Source of the DNA: Demequina silvatica | GTDB taxonomy: Bacteria; Actinomycetota; Actinomycetes; Actinomycetales; Demequinaceae | Reading direction: 5' to 3' | DNA length: 64,000 bases | NCBI RefSeq assembly: GCF_000971215.1 | Contig: NZ_BBMA01000004.1 | Location: 291,187 to 355,186, forward strand | In this document: positions 37,243 through 46,795 of the stretch, piece by piece | Numbering within the stretch: the stretch's first letter is position 1 | Layout of the letters: each line of letters opens with the position of its first letter | The notes under the pieces: model-generated | The model's input: only the letters and a program-made list of their open reading frames with translations | What the model was told of the DNA's origin: nothing | Database searches by the model: none | Translations under genes and position numbers: made by a program

Positions 37243-37901
37243 TGACGGGACTCCTCGGGGACGGGATGGGCGCCCAGCGAGCGGACGATGCTCGCGAGGC
37301 TGCGGTGGAGGTGGAGCTCGGTCGCGTGGGCGGCCATGGTGGGCGAGCCGTCGACGATCGCGTCGAGGATCAGCAGGTGCTCGTGGGTGGCCTCGCGCAG
37401 GCGCGACTCGTCGTCGCGGGAGACGCGGCGCAGGCGCGCGACGTGGGCGCGGACGCTGCGCAGCGCGGCCTCGAGGTAGGGGTTGGCGGCGGCCTCGGAG
37501 ATGGCCGCGTCCATGCGGCCGGTGAGCGCGTAGAAGCCCTCGAGGTCGGTGGCCGGGCCGAGCGTCTCCCCCGCCGCGCGCACCTCCTCGCGCAGGGCCT
37601 CGAACACGGCGGGGTCGCGCCGGGCGGCGGCGAGGGACGCCGCCTTCACCTCGAGCGCCTCGCGCAGCTCGAAAAGCTCGCGCACGTCCTCGAGGGACAG
37701 CCCCGCGACCACCAGGCCGCGGCCGCCGCGCGCGGCGACCAGGCCGTCTCCCTGCAGCCGCGAGAGGGCCTCGCGCAGCGGGGTGCGGGAGACGCCGAGC
37801 CGCTCGGACTGCTCGATCTCGGCGAGCGAGGCGCCCGGGGCGAGCGTGCCGTCGAGGATCTCCTCGCGGAGCAACCCGTACACGCGCTCGCTGGTCCTCA
37901 C
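37239..37901 (-). CDS. GntR-family (FCD) regulator of the prp operon
   Basis: A 220-residue regulator with an N-terminal winged helix ([47 protein letters not shown]) and a C-terminal helical FCD ligand domain containing [10 protein letters not shown] and [11 protein letters not shown]. Start GTG 37901 has GAGGAGG seven bases upstream. It is the first gene of the prp operon, overlapping prpD by four bases, so it probably autoregulates and controls propionate use. The TTCTGTATACAGAA palindrome upstream is the expected type of GntR site. Confidence 0.9.
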   Translation of the reverse strand: MRTSERVYGLLREEILDGTLAPGASLAEIEQSERLGVSRTPLREALSRLQGDGLVAARGGRGLVVAGLSLEDVRELFELREALEVKAASLAAARRDPAVFEALREEVRAAGETLGPATDLEGFYALTGRMDAAISEAAANPYLEAALRSVRAHVARLRRVSRDDESRLREATHEHLLILDAIVDGSPTMAAHATELHLHRSLASIVRSLGAHPVPEESRQ

Positions 37902-37916
37902 GCCGCCTCCTCGCGG

Positions 37917-37982
37917 TTCTGCATACAAAAACTCGCCCAACGATGCGAACCTAACACCGTTGGGCGAGTTCTGTATACAGAA
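37917..37982 (-). promoter_or_regulatory. Combined terminator hairpin and paired GntR operator
   Basis: Two near-identical sites, TTCTGCATACAAAA (37917-37930) and the perfect palindrome TTCTGTATACAGAA (37969-37982), flank a 13-bp stem: AACTCGCCCAACG (37930-37942) with CGTTGGGCGAGTT (37958-37970), 15-base loop. On the minus strand the stem is followed by TTTTTG, as in an intrinsic terminator for the cytochrome b gene. The outer sites would bind the GntR regulator. Confidence 0.75.
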
Positions 37983-38005
37983 ACCGCGAATTTGGTCGCG
38001 ACTGG

Positions 38006-39457
38006 CTACCGGCTGCTCACCGTGCCGAAGCGCTGCGCCACCGGCGCGATGAACAGCGGCCGCAACGCCATGGCCGCCGCGACGATCACCACGAGCGACA
38101 GCGCGAAGATCCCGAGTCCCACCCAGCTGACCTCGTCGGTGCCGGCGTACATGTGGTTGAGGTTGCGCCGCGCCCCGGTCGCGAACACGAGCCCGACGTG
38201 CAGGATCACGAACGCCACGAAGTACAGCATCACCGGGAAGTGCAGCGCGCGGGCGACGCTCTTGGGGTAGAGCCGGTCCAGGCGCTCGCTGCCACGCCAC
38301 GCCGCGCTCATGCGCACGCCGGTCGCGATCGCGAGCGGCGAGGCGATGAACACCGTGACGAAGTAGCCCAGCTGCTGGAGCGAGTTGTAGTAGACCCAGC
38401 TGTTCTCCGCCGGCCAGTCGAGCGACGCGTACTGCAGCACCACGCTGATCGCGTTCGGGATGACCGCCCAGTCCGTGGGCACGATCCGCATCCACTGCCC
38501 CGTGATGAACAGCAGCCCGATGTACACGGCGCCGTTCACCACCCAGAAGATGTCGAGCGCCTGGTGGGTCCACGCCATGAGGCTCATGCGATCGCCCCGG
38601 CCGGACCGCGGCGCCCAGTACGCCTCCGGGCGCGCCTGCGTCCGCACCAGCAGGCCCGTGCGGGCGATCAGCACGATGAGGAACACGTTGAAGAAGTGCT
38701 GCCAGGACAGCCAGGTCGGGATGCCGACGGGAGCGTCCGCGGGCAGCTCGTAGTTGCCCGGATAGTCCGCGACGAACGACTCGACCGCGTCGAGCCCCAT
38801 GAGCCAACGCGCGATCAGCACCACGACGCCGAGCACCGCGACCAGCACGGCGATCCCGATCGCGGCGCGGCCGCCGCGTCCCAGGCGGCGCGGGGTCGGG
38901 GTGGGTACGGGGGACGATGCGCCGGCCGGCTTCTCCGGCGCGCTCGCCTCCGGGATGGGGGCGGGTGACGCGGGTTCGACCGGCGACTCCGGCTCCGGCT
39001 CGGGCGAGACCTCGGGCTCCGCCTCCGCGATCACGGCCCAGGCCGGCGCGAAGCCGGCGGCAGGCCACGGCTCGCCGCCCTCGATACGCGGAAGGCCGCG
39101 GCGCAGCGGGACGGTGCCGGGCTCGATCGCGGCGGGCGGAGCCTCGGGAGACTCGACGGCGACGGACGCCTCCGCCTCCACCGGGACGTCCACCGCCCAC
39201 GCGGGCGCGTAGCCCTCCGCGGGCCACGGCTCGCCGCCCTCGACGCGGGGCAGGCCCCGGCGCAGCGGGACGGCGCTCACGGCGGCAGCGCTCGCCGCGA
39301 CGGCAGTGGTCGCCGTACCCGGCTCTTCCGCGACCGCGGCGACCGTGTCGGGAGCCCCGGCCCGCGCATCGTCCACCGCGAAGGGGACCTCGCGCTCGGG
39401 CGGCCACGGCTCCCCGCCGGGCAACCGCGGGAGGCCCCGCCGCTGGTAGGTGGTCAC
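38006..39457 (-). CDS. Membrane b-type cytochrome with N-terminal GLPR-GGEPWP repeats
   Basis: A 483-residue protein. Its N-terminal ~195 residues are Ala/Pro/Glu-rich and carry three repeats of RRGLPRxxGGEPWP (about 6-19, 66-79, 119-132). The rest is a cytochrome b-like membrane domain with helices bearing likely haem-ligand His residues in [30 protein letters not shown] and [10 protein letters not shown]. It overlaps etfA by four bases (GTGA) and ends the etfBA operon, so it probably passes ETF electrons to the quinone pool. Motif copies 38912 (ASSP) and 39365 (VDDAR) are in the disordered part. Role inferred from context. Confidence 0.8.
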   Translation of the reverse strand: MTTYQRRGLPRLPGGEPWPPEREVPFAVDDARAGAPDTVAAVAEEPGTATTAVAASAAAVSAVPLRRGLPRVEGGEPWPAEGYAPAWAVDVPVEAEASVAVESPEAPPAAIEPGTVPLRRGLPRIEGGEPWPAAGFAPAWAVIAEAEPEVSPEPEPESPVEPASPAPIPEASAPEKPAGASSPVPTPTPRRLGRGGRAAIGIAVLVAVLGVVVLIARWLMGLDAVESFVADYPGNYELPADAPVGIPTWLSWQHFFNVFLIVLIARTGLLVRTQARPEAYWAPRSGRGDRMSLMAWTHQALDIFWVVNGAVYIGLLFITGQWMRIVPTDWAVIPNAISVVLQYASLDWPAENSWVYYNSLQQLGYFVTVFIASPLAIATGVRMSAAWRGSERLDRLYPKSVARALHFPVMLYFVAFVILHVGLVFATGARRNLNHMYAGTDEVSWVGLGIFALSLVVIVAAAMALRPLFIAPVAQRFGTVSSR

Positions 39458-40422
39458 GCGCCGCGCCTCGCCTCGATCGCGGAGATCAGCTGCGGGACCA
39501 CCTCGAACACGTCACCCACCACGCCGAAGTCCGCGATCTCGAAGATCGGCGCGTCGCCGTCGGTGTTGACCACCACGATGGTCTTGGAGGTCTGCATGCC
39601 GGAACGGTGCTGGATCGCGCCGGAGATGCCGAGCGCGATGTAGAGGTCGGGCGACACGGTCACGCCGGTCTGGCCGATCTGGTGGGAGGTGGGGATGAAG
39701 CCCTCGTCGACGGCGACGCGGGAGGCGCCGACGGCGGCTCCCAGCAGGTCCGCGAGTTGCTCGACCAGCACGAACTTCTCCGCCGACTCGAGGCCGCGGC
39801 CGCCGGACACGACGGTCTTGGCGCTGCGCAGGTCGGGGCGGGAGGAGGTCTCGACGATGGGCTCGACGGCGGTCACCGTGATGCCGGGCAGGCCGGACGG
39901 CTCGACCGCGAGCTCCTCGACCACGGGCGCTGCCACGGCGGCGGCACGGGCGTCGATGGCGGCGAGGCGGACCGTGATGACCGGCGCCCCGAAGGTGGGC
40001 GCGGAGTCGACCAGGAACGTGCCGCCGAACGCGCTGTGGTGCGCGACCACGCCCTCGGCGTCGCGCGAGACGTCGACCGCGTCGACCGCGAGGGCGCTCC
40101 GGGAACGGGCGGCGTAGCGCGCGGCCACCTCGCGCCCCTCGATGGAGTGCGAGGCGAGCACGGCGGCGGGGCGCACCAGGGTCGCGGCCGCGCCGAGCGC
40201 GTCCACTGCGCCCACACCGGTCTCACCGGCGGGGGCGAGCAGGACGCGCGCCGCGCCCAGCGAGCCGGCGGTCGCGGCGAGATCGGCGGCGCCGTCGCCC
40301 ACGATGAGCGCGACGGGCGTGCCCACGGTCGAGGCGGCGCCCAGGAGCGCGGCGGAGGATCCCGCGAGCGCGCCGTCGGCGTCGCGGTCGAGGAGCACCA
40401 GGATCGGAGCGTTGTCGGTCAT
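39454..40422 (-). CDS. etfA: Electron transfer flavoprotein alpha subunit
   Basis: EtfA binds the FAD that accepts electrons from acyl-CoA dehydrogenases. The protein (~322 residues) has the FAD-binding C-terminal domain: [54 protein letters not shown] and [25 protein letters not shown] 40422 has GAGGGG six bases upstream; ATG 40428 is two codons earlier. It lies just after etfB and overlaps the cytochrome b gene. Members of the FixB family also fit, but the neighbouring dehydrogenases favour fatty-acid oxidation. Confidence 0.95.
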   Translation of the reverse strand: MTDNAPILVLLDRDADGALAGSSAALLGAASTVGTPVALIVGDGAADLAATAGSLGAARVLLAPAGETGVGAVDALGAAATLVRPAAVLASHSIEGREVAARYAARSRSALAVDAVDVSRDAEGVVAHHSAFGGTFLVDSAPTFGAPVITVRLAAIDARAAAVAAPVVEELAVEPSGLPGITVTAVEPIVETSSRPDLRSAKTVVSGGRGLESAEKFVLVEQLADLLGAAVGASRVAVDEGFIPTSHQIGQTGVTVSPDLYIALGISGAIQHRSGMQTSKTIVVVNTDGDAPIFEIADFGVVGDVFEVVPQLISAIEARRGA

Positions 40423-40432
40423 GGTCATCCCC

Positions 40433-41209
40433 TCACACCAGCTTGTTCTCGACCAGGAACGCGGCGAGCTGCTCGCCCGCGTCGCCCGTGTCCACGATCT
40501 TCACGCCGGCCTCGCGGGCCGGGCGCTCCTTGGCGGCGATCATGATGGACCGCGCCTTCTCCGGGTCGTCGGCGTCGACGCCCAGGTCCGCGAGGGACAG
40601 GGTGCCGATCTCCTTCTTCTTCGCGGCGATGATGCCCTTGAAGTTGGGCAGGCGCGCGCTGGGCAGCTGCTCGGTGATCGACACGAGCGCGGGGAGCGGG
40701 GCGGTGATGCTCACCTCCGCGCCGTCCGAGGCACGGACGCCCGAGACGCCGTCGGTGGTGATCTCGACGGAGGACAGGAAGGTCGCGGCGGGGAGGCCGA
40801 GCAGCTCGGCCATGGCGGCCGGGACGGCGCCGCTCCAGCCGTCGGTGGAGGCGTTGCCGGCGATGATAAGGTCGAAGCCCGCATGGCGGGCGGCGGCGGC
40901 AAGGACCTCGGCGGTGAGCATGGTGTCCGCGCCCACCAGGGCCTCGTCCACCACGTGCACCGCGTCGGTCGCGCCGATCGCGAGGGCCTTGCGGATGCTG
41001 GAGATCGCGGAGGTGGGCGCCATGGTGAGCGCGACCACCTCGGTGTCCGGGTTGCCGTCGGCGTACGCGAGCGCGACCTCGAGGGCGCGCTCGTCGATCT
41101 CGTCGAGCACCGCGTCGTCCGGCACGCGCGTCACCAGGCCGGTCTCGAGCGACAACGAGCGGTCCCGGTACGTGTCCGGGACCACCTTCATCAGCACCAG
41201 GATCCTCAT
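40433..41209 (-). CDS. etfB: Electron transfer flavoprotein beta subunit
   Basis: EtfB carries AMP and docks on acyl-CoA dehydrogenases. The 258-residue chain has [45 protein letters not shown] and the EtfB signature near residues ~170-200 ([24 protein letters not shown]), which includes the recognition loop. ATG 41209 overlaps the APH gene stop by four bases; etfA follows within about four bases. It forms one unit with etfA. Confidence 0.95.
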   Translation of the reverse strand: MRILVLMKVVPDTYRDRSLSLETGLVTRVPDDAVLDEIDERALEVALAYADGNPDTEVVALTMAPTSAISSIRKALAIGATDAVHVVDEALVGADTMLTAEVLAAAARHAGFDLIIAGNASTDGWSGAVPAAMAELLGLPAATFLSSVEITTDGVSGVRASDGAEVSITAPLPALVSITEQLPSARLPNFKGIIAAKKKEIGTLSLADLGVDADDPEKARSIMIAAKERPAREAGVKIVDTGDAGEQLAAFLVENKLV

Positions 41210-42228
41210 GTACTTCCCTTCTCCAACCGTGCCAGCGCCTCGGCAGCGGCGTCCGCGAGCGCGGGGACACCGGTGACGAGCGTCGGTGCGAAGCCATCTC
41301 CGGGCCGCTGCCCGTCGAGCCAACGCGTGTACATGGCCTCGCAGAAGATCGCAGACTTCCACAGCGCGAGCGCCTCGTACCAGGCTAGTGCCGACAGGTC
41401 CGCCTGGGTATGCACGGCATACCGGGCGACCAGATCGGCGCGCGTGGGAAAGCCGGGCGCGGCCGTCACGGGCGTGAGGTCCATGGGGGTCACGGGCCAC
41501 CCCTCCTGCGAGTACGTGGCCACCAGGTAGCCCAGGTCCGCGAGCGGATCGCCCAGCGCGGCCATCTCCCAGTCGAGGATCGCGGCGACCCGCCCCGGGG
41601 CGGCGAACATGAGGTTGCCCAGCCGGTAGTCGCCGTGGACCACGGCGCACCGCGAGGTGGCGGGCAGCGTCGCGGAGAGCTCCTCCCCCACGCGCTCGAG
41701 CCGCGGAAGCTCGCGGCGGGTGTTGAGCGGCCACAGTTGAGCGAAGCGGCGCACCTGGCGCTCAAGGTAGCCGTCGGGGCGACCCAGCGCGGCGACGTCG
41801 CCCTCGAGCGGGACCGCGTGAAGCGCGGCGAGCGCGTCGACGGCCGCGTCGACGGTCGCGCGCCCCGCCCCCGGCGCCTCGAAGCCGGGCGGCAGGGCGT
41901 CGGTGATCACGTGCCCGTCGACGAGGTTCATGAGGTAGAACGGCACGCCGATCACCTCGGGGTCCTCGCACACCGCCCGCACCCGTGGCACCGGCACGCC
42001 CGCGCGCCCCATCGCGGCGACGAACCGCGCCTCGCGCACCATGTCATGCGCCGAGGGCGGGAACGGCGGTCGAGGGCCGCGCCTCAGCACCATGCGGTCC
42101 CCGCCGCGCGTCACCTCGTAGGTGAGGTTCGCCTGGCCGTCCCCGATGCGACGCCACGCGATCTCCCCCGGCGGCACGCCGAGCCCGTCGAGGTACCGCC
42201 CCAGCGGCGCCTCGGGGAGCGGGATCAC
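41206..42228 (-). CDS. APH-like phosphotransferase (ACAD10/11 N-domain type)
   Basis: A 340-residue protein of the aminoglycoside-phosphotransferase/choline-kinase fold. The N-lobe has ANLTYEVTRGGDRMVLRRGPRP, and the catalytic loop and metal site are VVHGDYRLGNLMF and ILDWEMAALGDPLADLGYL. In animals the same domain is fused to acyl-CoA dehydrogenases ACAD10/11, which phosphorylate 4-hydroxyacyl-CoA; here it is encoded next to a dehydrogenase, so a role in 4-hydroxy-acid catabolism is plausible. The GTG start overlaps the dehydrogenase stop (GTGA). Confidence 0.85.
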   Translation of the reverse strand: MIPLPEAPLGRYLDGLGVPPGEIAWRRIGDGQANLTYEVTRGGDRMVLRRGPRPPFPPSAHDMVREARFVAAMGRAGVPVPRVRAVCEDPEVIGVPFYLMNLVDGHVITDALPPGFEAPGAGRATVDAAVDALAALHAVPLEGDVAALGRPDGYLERQVRRFAQLWPLNTRRELPRLERVGEELSATLPATSRCAVVHGDYRLGNLMFAAPGRVAAILDWEMAALGDPLADLGYLVATYSQEGWPVTPMDLTPVTAAPGFPTRADLVARYAVHTQADLSALAWYEALALWKSAIFCEAMYTRWLDGQRPGDGFAPTLVTGVPALADAAAEALARLEKGST

Positions 42229-43433
42229 CGCGCGCCCTCGGCGACGTCGAGGGCCGCCTCGCCGTCCTCCACCTCCGCGCGCCTCCGGGCGATCGCCCGC
42301 CGCGCGATGGCCCACCGATGGGTCTCGCTGGAGCCGTCGTACACGCGGAACGGCCGCACCTCGTTGAGGAAGCCCAGCAGCGGCAGCTCGTGCGTGACCC
42401 CGTCGCCGCCGCACAGCTGCACGGCACGGTCGATCACGCGGCCCACCGCCTCCGACACGTGGACCTTCGCGAGGGACGATGCGGTGGCCCCCTCCCGCGG
42501 GTCGGCCACCAGGGAGGCGGCGGCCCGGTCGATCAGGGCCGCGCTGCTCGCGAGGTCGATCTCGGAGTCCGCCAGCAGGGCCTGCGCGAGGCCCAGCTCC
42601 CCGAGCGGGTGGCCGAAGAGCTCACGGGAGCGGACCCGGTCGAGCGCCGTGTCCTGGGCACGGCGCGCGAGACCCAGCCACCGCATGCAGTGGGTGAGAC
42701 GCGCGGGGCCCAGGCGCAGCTGCGCGTGCCGGAACGCCTCGCCGGGGGTCCCGAGCACCGCCTCCTCCCCCACCTCGACGCCGTGGTAGCGCACGTGGGG
42801 GTGACCGCCGGTGATGGCGGTCTCGAGGGTGCGGATCGCGTGGCCGATCTCGACGCCGGGCGCGTCCATCGGGACCAGGAACATGGTGGCCGCGCGCTCG
42901 CCCAGGTCCGGGGTGCGCGCCATCACGATCGCGAAGGCCGCCTCCTCCGCGCCGGAGATGAAGCGCTTCTCGCCGTCGATCACCCAGCGGCCGCCTCTCC
43001 GGTGGGCGACGGTCGCGAGCGCGGCCGGGTCGGATCCCGCGCCCGGGTGCGGCTCCGTCATCGCGAAGCTCGATCGGACGTCCCCGGCTGCGAGCGGCAC
43101 CAGGAAGCTCTCGCGTTGGGCGGGGGTGGCGAGGCGCTCGAGCAGGAGCATGTTGCCCTCGTCGGGCGCCATGCAGTTGAGCACCGCCGGGCCGATGGGC
43201 GAGTACCCCGCCTCCTGGAACACGGGCGACCAGGCGGTGAGGGGCAGGCCCAGCCCGCCGAGCTCGACCGGGACGTGTGGGGCGAACACCCCGGCGGCGC
43301 GCGCCTGCCGCTGCAGCGCAGCCCGTGCCTCGGGGTCCAACGGGGTTCCGGTGAGGGGTTCAGCCGGGATGACGACGTCGCGCACGAACCTCCGGGATCG
43401 CGCGACCACCTCCGCGACGTCCGCGGCGCTCAT
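42225..43433 (-). CDS. Acyl-CoA dehydrogenase family protein (ACAD10/11-like)
   Basis: A 402-residue flavoenzyme that would oxidise acyl-CoA at alpha-beta and pass electrons to ETF. Family features include FAMTEPHPGAGSDPAAL, GRWVIDGEKRFISGAEEAAFAIVMA, RELFGHPLGELGLAQALLADSEI, QLCGGDGVTHELPL and RVYDGSSETHRWAIARRAI. The C-terminal YDGSSETH segment resembles ACAD10/11 proteins; the paired APH gene supports this. Motif copy 42474 reads TASSLAK. ATG 43433 overlaps the SDR stop by four bases. Confidence 0.9.
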   Translation of the reverse strand: MSAADVAEVVARSRRFVRDVVIPAEPLTGTPLDPEARAALQRQARAAGVFAPHVPVELGGLGLPLTAWSPVFQEAGYSPIGPAVLNCMAPDEGNMLLLERLATPAQRESFLVPLAAGDVRSSFAMTEPHPGAGSDPAALATVAHRRGGRWVIDGEKRFISGAEEAAFAIVMARTPDLGERAATMFLVPMDAPGVEIGHAIRTLETAITGGHPHVRYHGVEVGEEAVLGTPGEAFRHAQLRLGPARLTHCMRWLGLARRAQDTALDRVRSRELFGHPLGELGLAQALLADSEIDLASSAALIDRAAASLVADPREGATASSLAKVHVSEAVGRVIDRAVQLCGGDGVTHELPLLGFLNEVRPFRVYDGSSETHRWAIARRAIARRRAEVEDGEAALDVAEGAR

Positions 43434-44206
43434 GCGACGCCCCCGGCCGCGCGGAGCCCTCCGTCGAGCGTGAGCACCTGGCCCGTGAGCCAGCCCGCGT
43501 CGTCCGAGCACAGGAATGCCGCGGCGTTCGCGACGTCCCCCGGCTCGCCCAGGCGTCCGGCTGGGTAGCGTGCGGCCACCTCCTCCTCGCGCCCCTCGTA
43601 GAGCGCACGCGCGAACCGGGTGCGCACCACCGCCGGCGCGAGCGCGTTGACGCGGATCCGCGGACCGAGCTCCGCGGCAAGCGTGACCGTGAGGTGCGAG
43701 ACCGCGGCCTTGCTCACGCCGTACCAGCCGATCCCCGGCGACGGGACGGCGCCCGTGACCGAGGACATCGCGAGCACCGAGGCGCCGGGTCGTTCCCCGA
43801 GCCCGGCGGCGCACGCGGCCTGCACCCATGCGAGCGTCCCGAGGACGTTGACGTCGAGCACCTTCCGCGCGGCCTCGTGCTCGAGCCCGAGCAGCGGCCC
43901 GTAGACCGGGTTGATGCCCGCGTTCGCCACCAGGATGTCGAGGCCGCCGAACTCCCGCACCGCGACCGCGACCGACTCCGCCTGGTGGTCGGGGTCCTGG
44001 GCGCGCCCGGCGACGGTGCGCACCCTCTCCGCGGGGAGGGCCGCGGCGGCCTCCGCGAGGCCCTCCTCGCCGCGCGCGGTGAGAACGAGCGAGGCGCCCT
44101 CCTCCGCCAGGCGGCGCGCGATCGCGAACCCGATCCCCCGGCTCGCGCCCGTCACCACGGCGACCCTCCCGGCCAGCCTGCCCGGCGCATCGTCCACCCG
44201 CGTCAT
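43430..44206 (-). CDS. Short-chain dehydrogenase/reductase
   Basis: A 258-residue classical SDR. The coenzyme motif is VVTGASRGIGFAIARRL, NAG motif VANAGINPVYG, catalytic Ser in LAMSSVTGAV and Tyr/Lys in WYGVSKAAV, with RVNALAPAVVRTRF and GQVLTLDGGLRA at the end. It is first in the six-gene leftward operon, so it probably oxidises or reduces a hydroxyacyl or keto intermediate. A motif copy (44186) encodes VDDAPG in the N-terminal extension before the fold. The ATG has GAGGGAG six bases upstream. Confidence 0.92.
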   Translation of the reverse strand: MTRVDDAPGRLAGRVAVVTGASRGIGFAIARRLAEEGASLVLTARGEEGLAEAAAALPAERVRTVAGRAQDPDHQAESVAVAVREFGGLDILVANAGINPVYGPLLGLEHEAARKVLDVNVLGTLAWVQAACAAGLGERPGASVLAMSSVTGAVPSPGIGWYGVSKAAVSHLTVTLAAELGPRIRVNALAPAVVRTRFARALYEGREEEVAARYPAGRLGEPGDVANAAAFLCSDDAGWLTGQVLTLDGGLRAAGGVA

Positions 44207-44242
44207 CGCTGCTCCCTCGCCCGCGCTCCGTTGCGCGTCTGC

Positions 44243-44256
44243 TTAATCGCGATTCA
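44243..44256. promoter_or_regulatory. TGAATCGCGATTAA-type operator candidate
   Basis: Lies 37 bases upstream of the SDR start in the 162-bp divergent spacer. It resembles GTGAATTGCGATTCAC at 50638 and GTGAATCGTGAGTAAC at 53453, and may be a shared site for one regulator. A TTTCTAA half-site (44314-44320) and TATAAA lie further right. Confidence 0.5.
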
Positions 44257-44368
44257 AACCGACGCCGCCAGTATGGCAACAAAACGCCGCGACACAAGGT
44301 CTGGCGGGTCAACTTTCTAATGTGATATAAAAAATGTGACGTCGAGATCAACGAGGATCGGAGACCGC

Positions 44369-45565
44369 ATGACCGCCACCGCCAGCCGCCCCGGACTGAG
44401 CGCCACGACGGGAGCCACGGGTCCGCGCGACCTGTACGAGGACGAGCACGAGCAGTTCCGCCGCATGGTCGCCGCGTTCGTCGAGCAGCACGCCCGGCCG
44501 CACGCCGACCGCTGGGACGAGGAGGGCCGGGTGGACCGCTGGCTCTTCACCAGGGCCGCAGAGGCCGGGATCCTGGGCTTCGGGATCCCCGAGGAGCACG
44601 GCGGCGGTGGGAGCGACGACTTCCGCTTCAACGCGATCATGGGTGAGGAGCTCGCCCGCAACCCCGTGTCCTCGGGGATGGCGGGCATCGCGCTGTCGAA
44701 CGACATCGTGATCCCCTACTTCACCGACCTCACCTCCGACGAGCAGAAGGCCCGCTGGCTGCCGGGCATCGCGGCGGGCGAGAGCATCGTCGCGGTCGCG
44801 ATGTCGGAGCCCGGCACCGGCAGCGACCTCGCGGGCATCCGTTGCGCGGCGGTGCGCGACGGCGACCACTACGTGGTGACCGGCTCCAAGACGTTCATCT
44901 CCAACGGCCAGAACTGCGACCTCGTGGTCACCGCGGTGCGCACCGGTCCCGACCCGCACCGCGGGCTGAGCCTCCTGGTCATCCCCACCGACTCCCCTGG
45001 CTTCTCACGCGGCCGCAAGCTCGACAAGATCGGCCTCCACGCGCAGGACACGAGCGAGCTGCACTTCCAGGCCGTCCGCGTCCCGGCGGCCAACCTGCTG
45101 GGTCCCGAGGGCTCCGGCTTCGCCGGGCTCATGAACAACCTGCCCCAGGAGCGCGTCTCCATCGCGGCCGCCGCGGTCGCGTCGAGCGAGGGCGTGCTCG
45201 AGCGCACCCTCGCGTACGTGAAGGAGCGCACGGCGTTCGGCAAGCCCATCGGGTCCTTCCAGAACACGCGCTTCGAGCTCGCGGAGATGGTGACGGCGGT
45301 CCGCGCGAGCCGCGCGTGGATCGACTCCTGCCTGGTCCGGCACAACGACGGACGACTCTCGCCCGAGGACGCCGCGGCCGCGAAGTTCCACACCACCGAG
45401 CAGTACGTCGACGTGGTGGGCCGCTGCCTCCAGCTCCACGGCGGCTACGGCTACATGCGCGAGTACCGGATCGCGCGCGACTACGAGGACGCGCGCATCA
45501 CCACCATCTACGGCGGCACCACCGAGATCATGAAGGAGATCGTCGGTCGGGGCCTGGGACTCTGA
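44369..45565 (+). CDS. Acyl-CoA dehydrogenase
   Basis: A 398-residue acyl-CoA dehydrogenase of the long-chain type. FAD and substrate motifs are VAMSEPGTGSDLAGIRC, YVVTGSKTFISNGQNCDLVV, ERTAFGKPIGSFQNTRFELAEM, QLHGGYGYMREYRIARDYEDARI, and the base Glu in YGGTTEIMKEIVGRGLGL. It leads a four-gene rightward operon (gap to thiolase 9 bp). The ATG at 44369 follows GATCGGAGACCGC. Electrons would go to EtfAB encoded in the neighbouring operon. Confidence 0.95.
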   Translation: MTATASRPGLSATTGATGPRDLYEDEHEQFRRMVAAFVEQHARPHADRWDEEGRVDRWLFTRAAEAGILGFGIPEEHGGGGSDDFRFNAIMGEELARNPVSSGMAGIALSNDIVIPYFTDLTSDEQKARWLPGIAAGESIVAVAMSEPGTGSDLAGIRCAAVRDGDHYVVTGSKTFISNGQNCDLVVTAVRTGPDPHRGLSLLVIPTDSPGFSRGRKLDKIGLHAQDTSELHFQAVRVPAANLLGPEGSGFAGLMNNLPQERVSIAAAAVASSEGVLERTLAYVKERTAFGKPIGSFQNTRFELAEMVTAVRASRAWIDSCLVRHNDGRLSPEDAAAAKFHTTEQYVDVVGRCLQLHGGYGYMREYRIARDYEDARITTIYGGTTEIMKEIVGRGLGL

Positions 45566-45574
45566 GAGGAAGCC

Positions 45575-46783
45575 ATGGCAGACGCATTCATCTACGACGC
45601 GGTCCGCACCCCGCGCGGCAGGAACAGGGGCGGCGCGCTCCACGGCACCAAGCCCGTCGACCTCGTGGTGGGCCTCATCCACGCCCTCGAGGCGCGCAAC
45701 CCCACCCTCGAGCCGGCGCTGATCGACGACGTGGTGCTGGGCGTGGTCTCGCCCGTAGGCGAGCAGGGAGGCGACATCGCCCGCACCGCGGCACTGGTCG
45801 CCGGCCTGCCCGAGACCGTCGCCGGCGTGCAGCTCAACCGCTTCTGCGCGTCGGGCCTCGAGGCGGTCAACACGGCGGCGCAGAAGGTCGCGAGCGGCTT
45901 CGAGGACCTGGTGCTCGCCGGCGGCGTCGAGTCGATGTCGCGCATCCCGCTCGGCTCCGACGGCGGCGCGTACGTCCAGGACCCGACCACCAACTACGAC
46001 CTCCACTTCATCCCCCAGGGGGTCAGCGCGGACCTCATCGCGACCCTCGAGGGCTTCTCGCGCGAGGACGTCGACGCCTACGCCGTCGAGTCGCAGCGAC
46101 GGGCGGACGATGCGTGGCGCGAGGGCCGGTTCGATCGCTCCGTGGTCCCGGTGAAGGACCTCAACGGGGTGACGCTGCTGGAAACGGACGAGCACCGCCG
46201 GCCCGGGTCCACCGTGGAGTCGCTGGGCGCGCTGGCCCCGGCGTTCGCGACCGTGGGCGTGGAGGCGGGCTACGACGCGGTGGCGCTGCAGAAGTACCAC
46301 CGGGTCGAGCGGATCTCCCACGTGCACACGGCGGCGAACTCGTCCGGGATCGTGGATGGGGCGGCGCTCATGGTGATCGGCAGCGCGGAGATCGGCGAGC
46401 GGCTGGGGCTCACCCCGCGCGCGCGGATCGTCGCGACCGCGGTCGCGGGCTCGGAGCCCACCATCATGCTCACCGGCCCGGCACCGGCGACCCGCAAGGC
46501 GCTCGCCAAGGCGGGCCTCGAGGTCGACGACATCGACCTGTTCGAGCTCAACGAGGCGTTCGCGTCCGTGGTGATGCGCTGGGAGCGCGAGATGGGCATC
46601 CCGCACAGCAAGGTGAACGTCAACGGCGGCGCGATCGCGATGGGGCATCCCCTCGGGGCCACCGGCGCCATGATCCTGGGCACGCTGCTCGACGAGCTCG
46701 AGCGCCGGGACCTGACGCGTGGCCTCGCCACGCTGTGCGTGGGCGCCGGCATGGGCGTCGCGACCATCATCGAGCGGGTCTGA
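45575..46783 (+). CDS. Acetyl-CoA acyltransferase (thiolase)
   Basis: A 402-residue degradative thiolase that cleaves 3-ketoacyl-CoA to acetyl-CoA. Active-site features: nucleophilic Cys91 in [12 protein letters not shown], His in [17 protein letters not shown], and Cys in [23 protein letters not shown] precedes the ATG. It follows the dehydrogenase and precedes the FadB-like gene, so this is the FadA-type partner. Motif copy 46105 (RADDAWREG) lies in a family helix where A--DA is common, so it is a weaker example. Confidence 0.95.
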   Translation: MADAFIYDAVRTPRGRNRGGALHGTKPVDLVVGLIHALEARNPTLEPALIDDVVLGVVSPVGEQGGDIARTAALVAGLPETVAGVQLNRFCASGLEAVNTAAQKVASGFEDLVLAGGVESMSRIPLGSDGGAYVQDPTTNYDLHFIPQGVSADLIATLEGFSREDVDAYAVESQRRADDAWREGRFDRSVVPVKDLNGVTLLETDEHRRPGSTVESLGALAPAFATVGVEAGYDAVALQKYHRVERISHVHTAANSSGIVDGAALMVIGSAEIGERLGLTPRARIVATAVAGSEPTIMLTGPAPATRKALAKAGLEVDDIDLFELNEAFASVVMRWEREMGIPHSKVNVNGGAIAMGHPLGATGAMILGTLLDELERRDLTRGLATLCVGAGMGVATIIERV

Positions 46784-46795
46784 GAGGGGTTGAGC

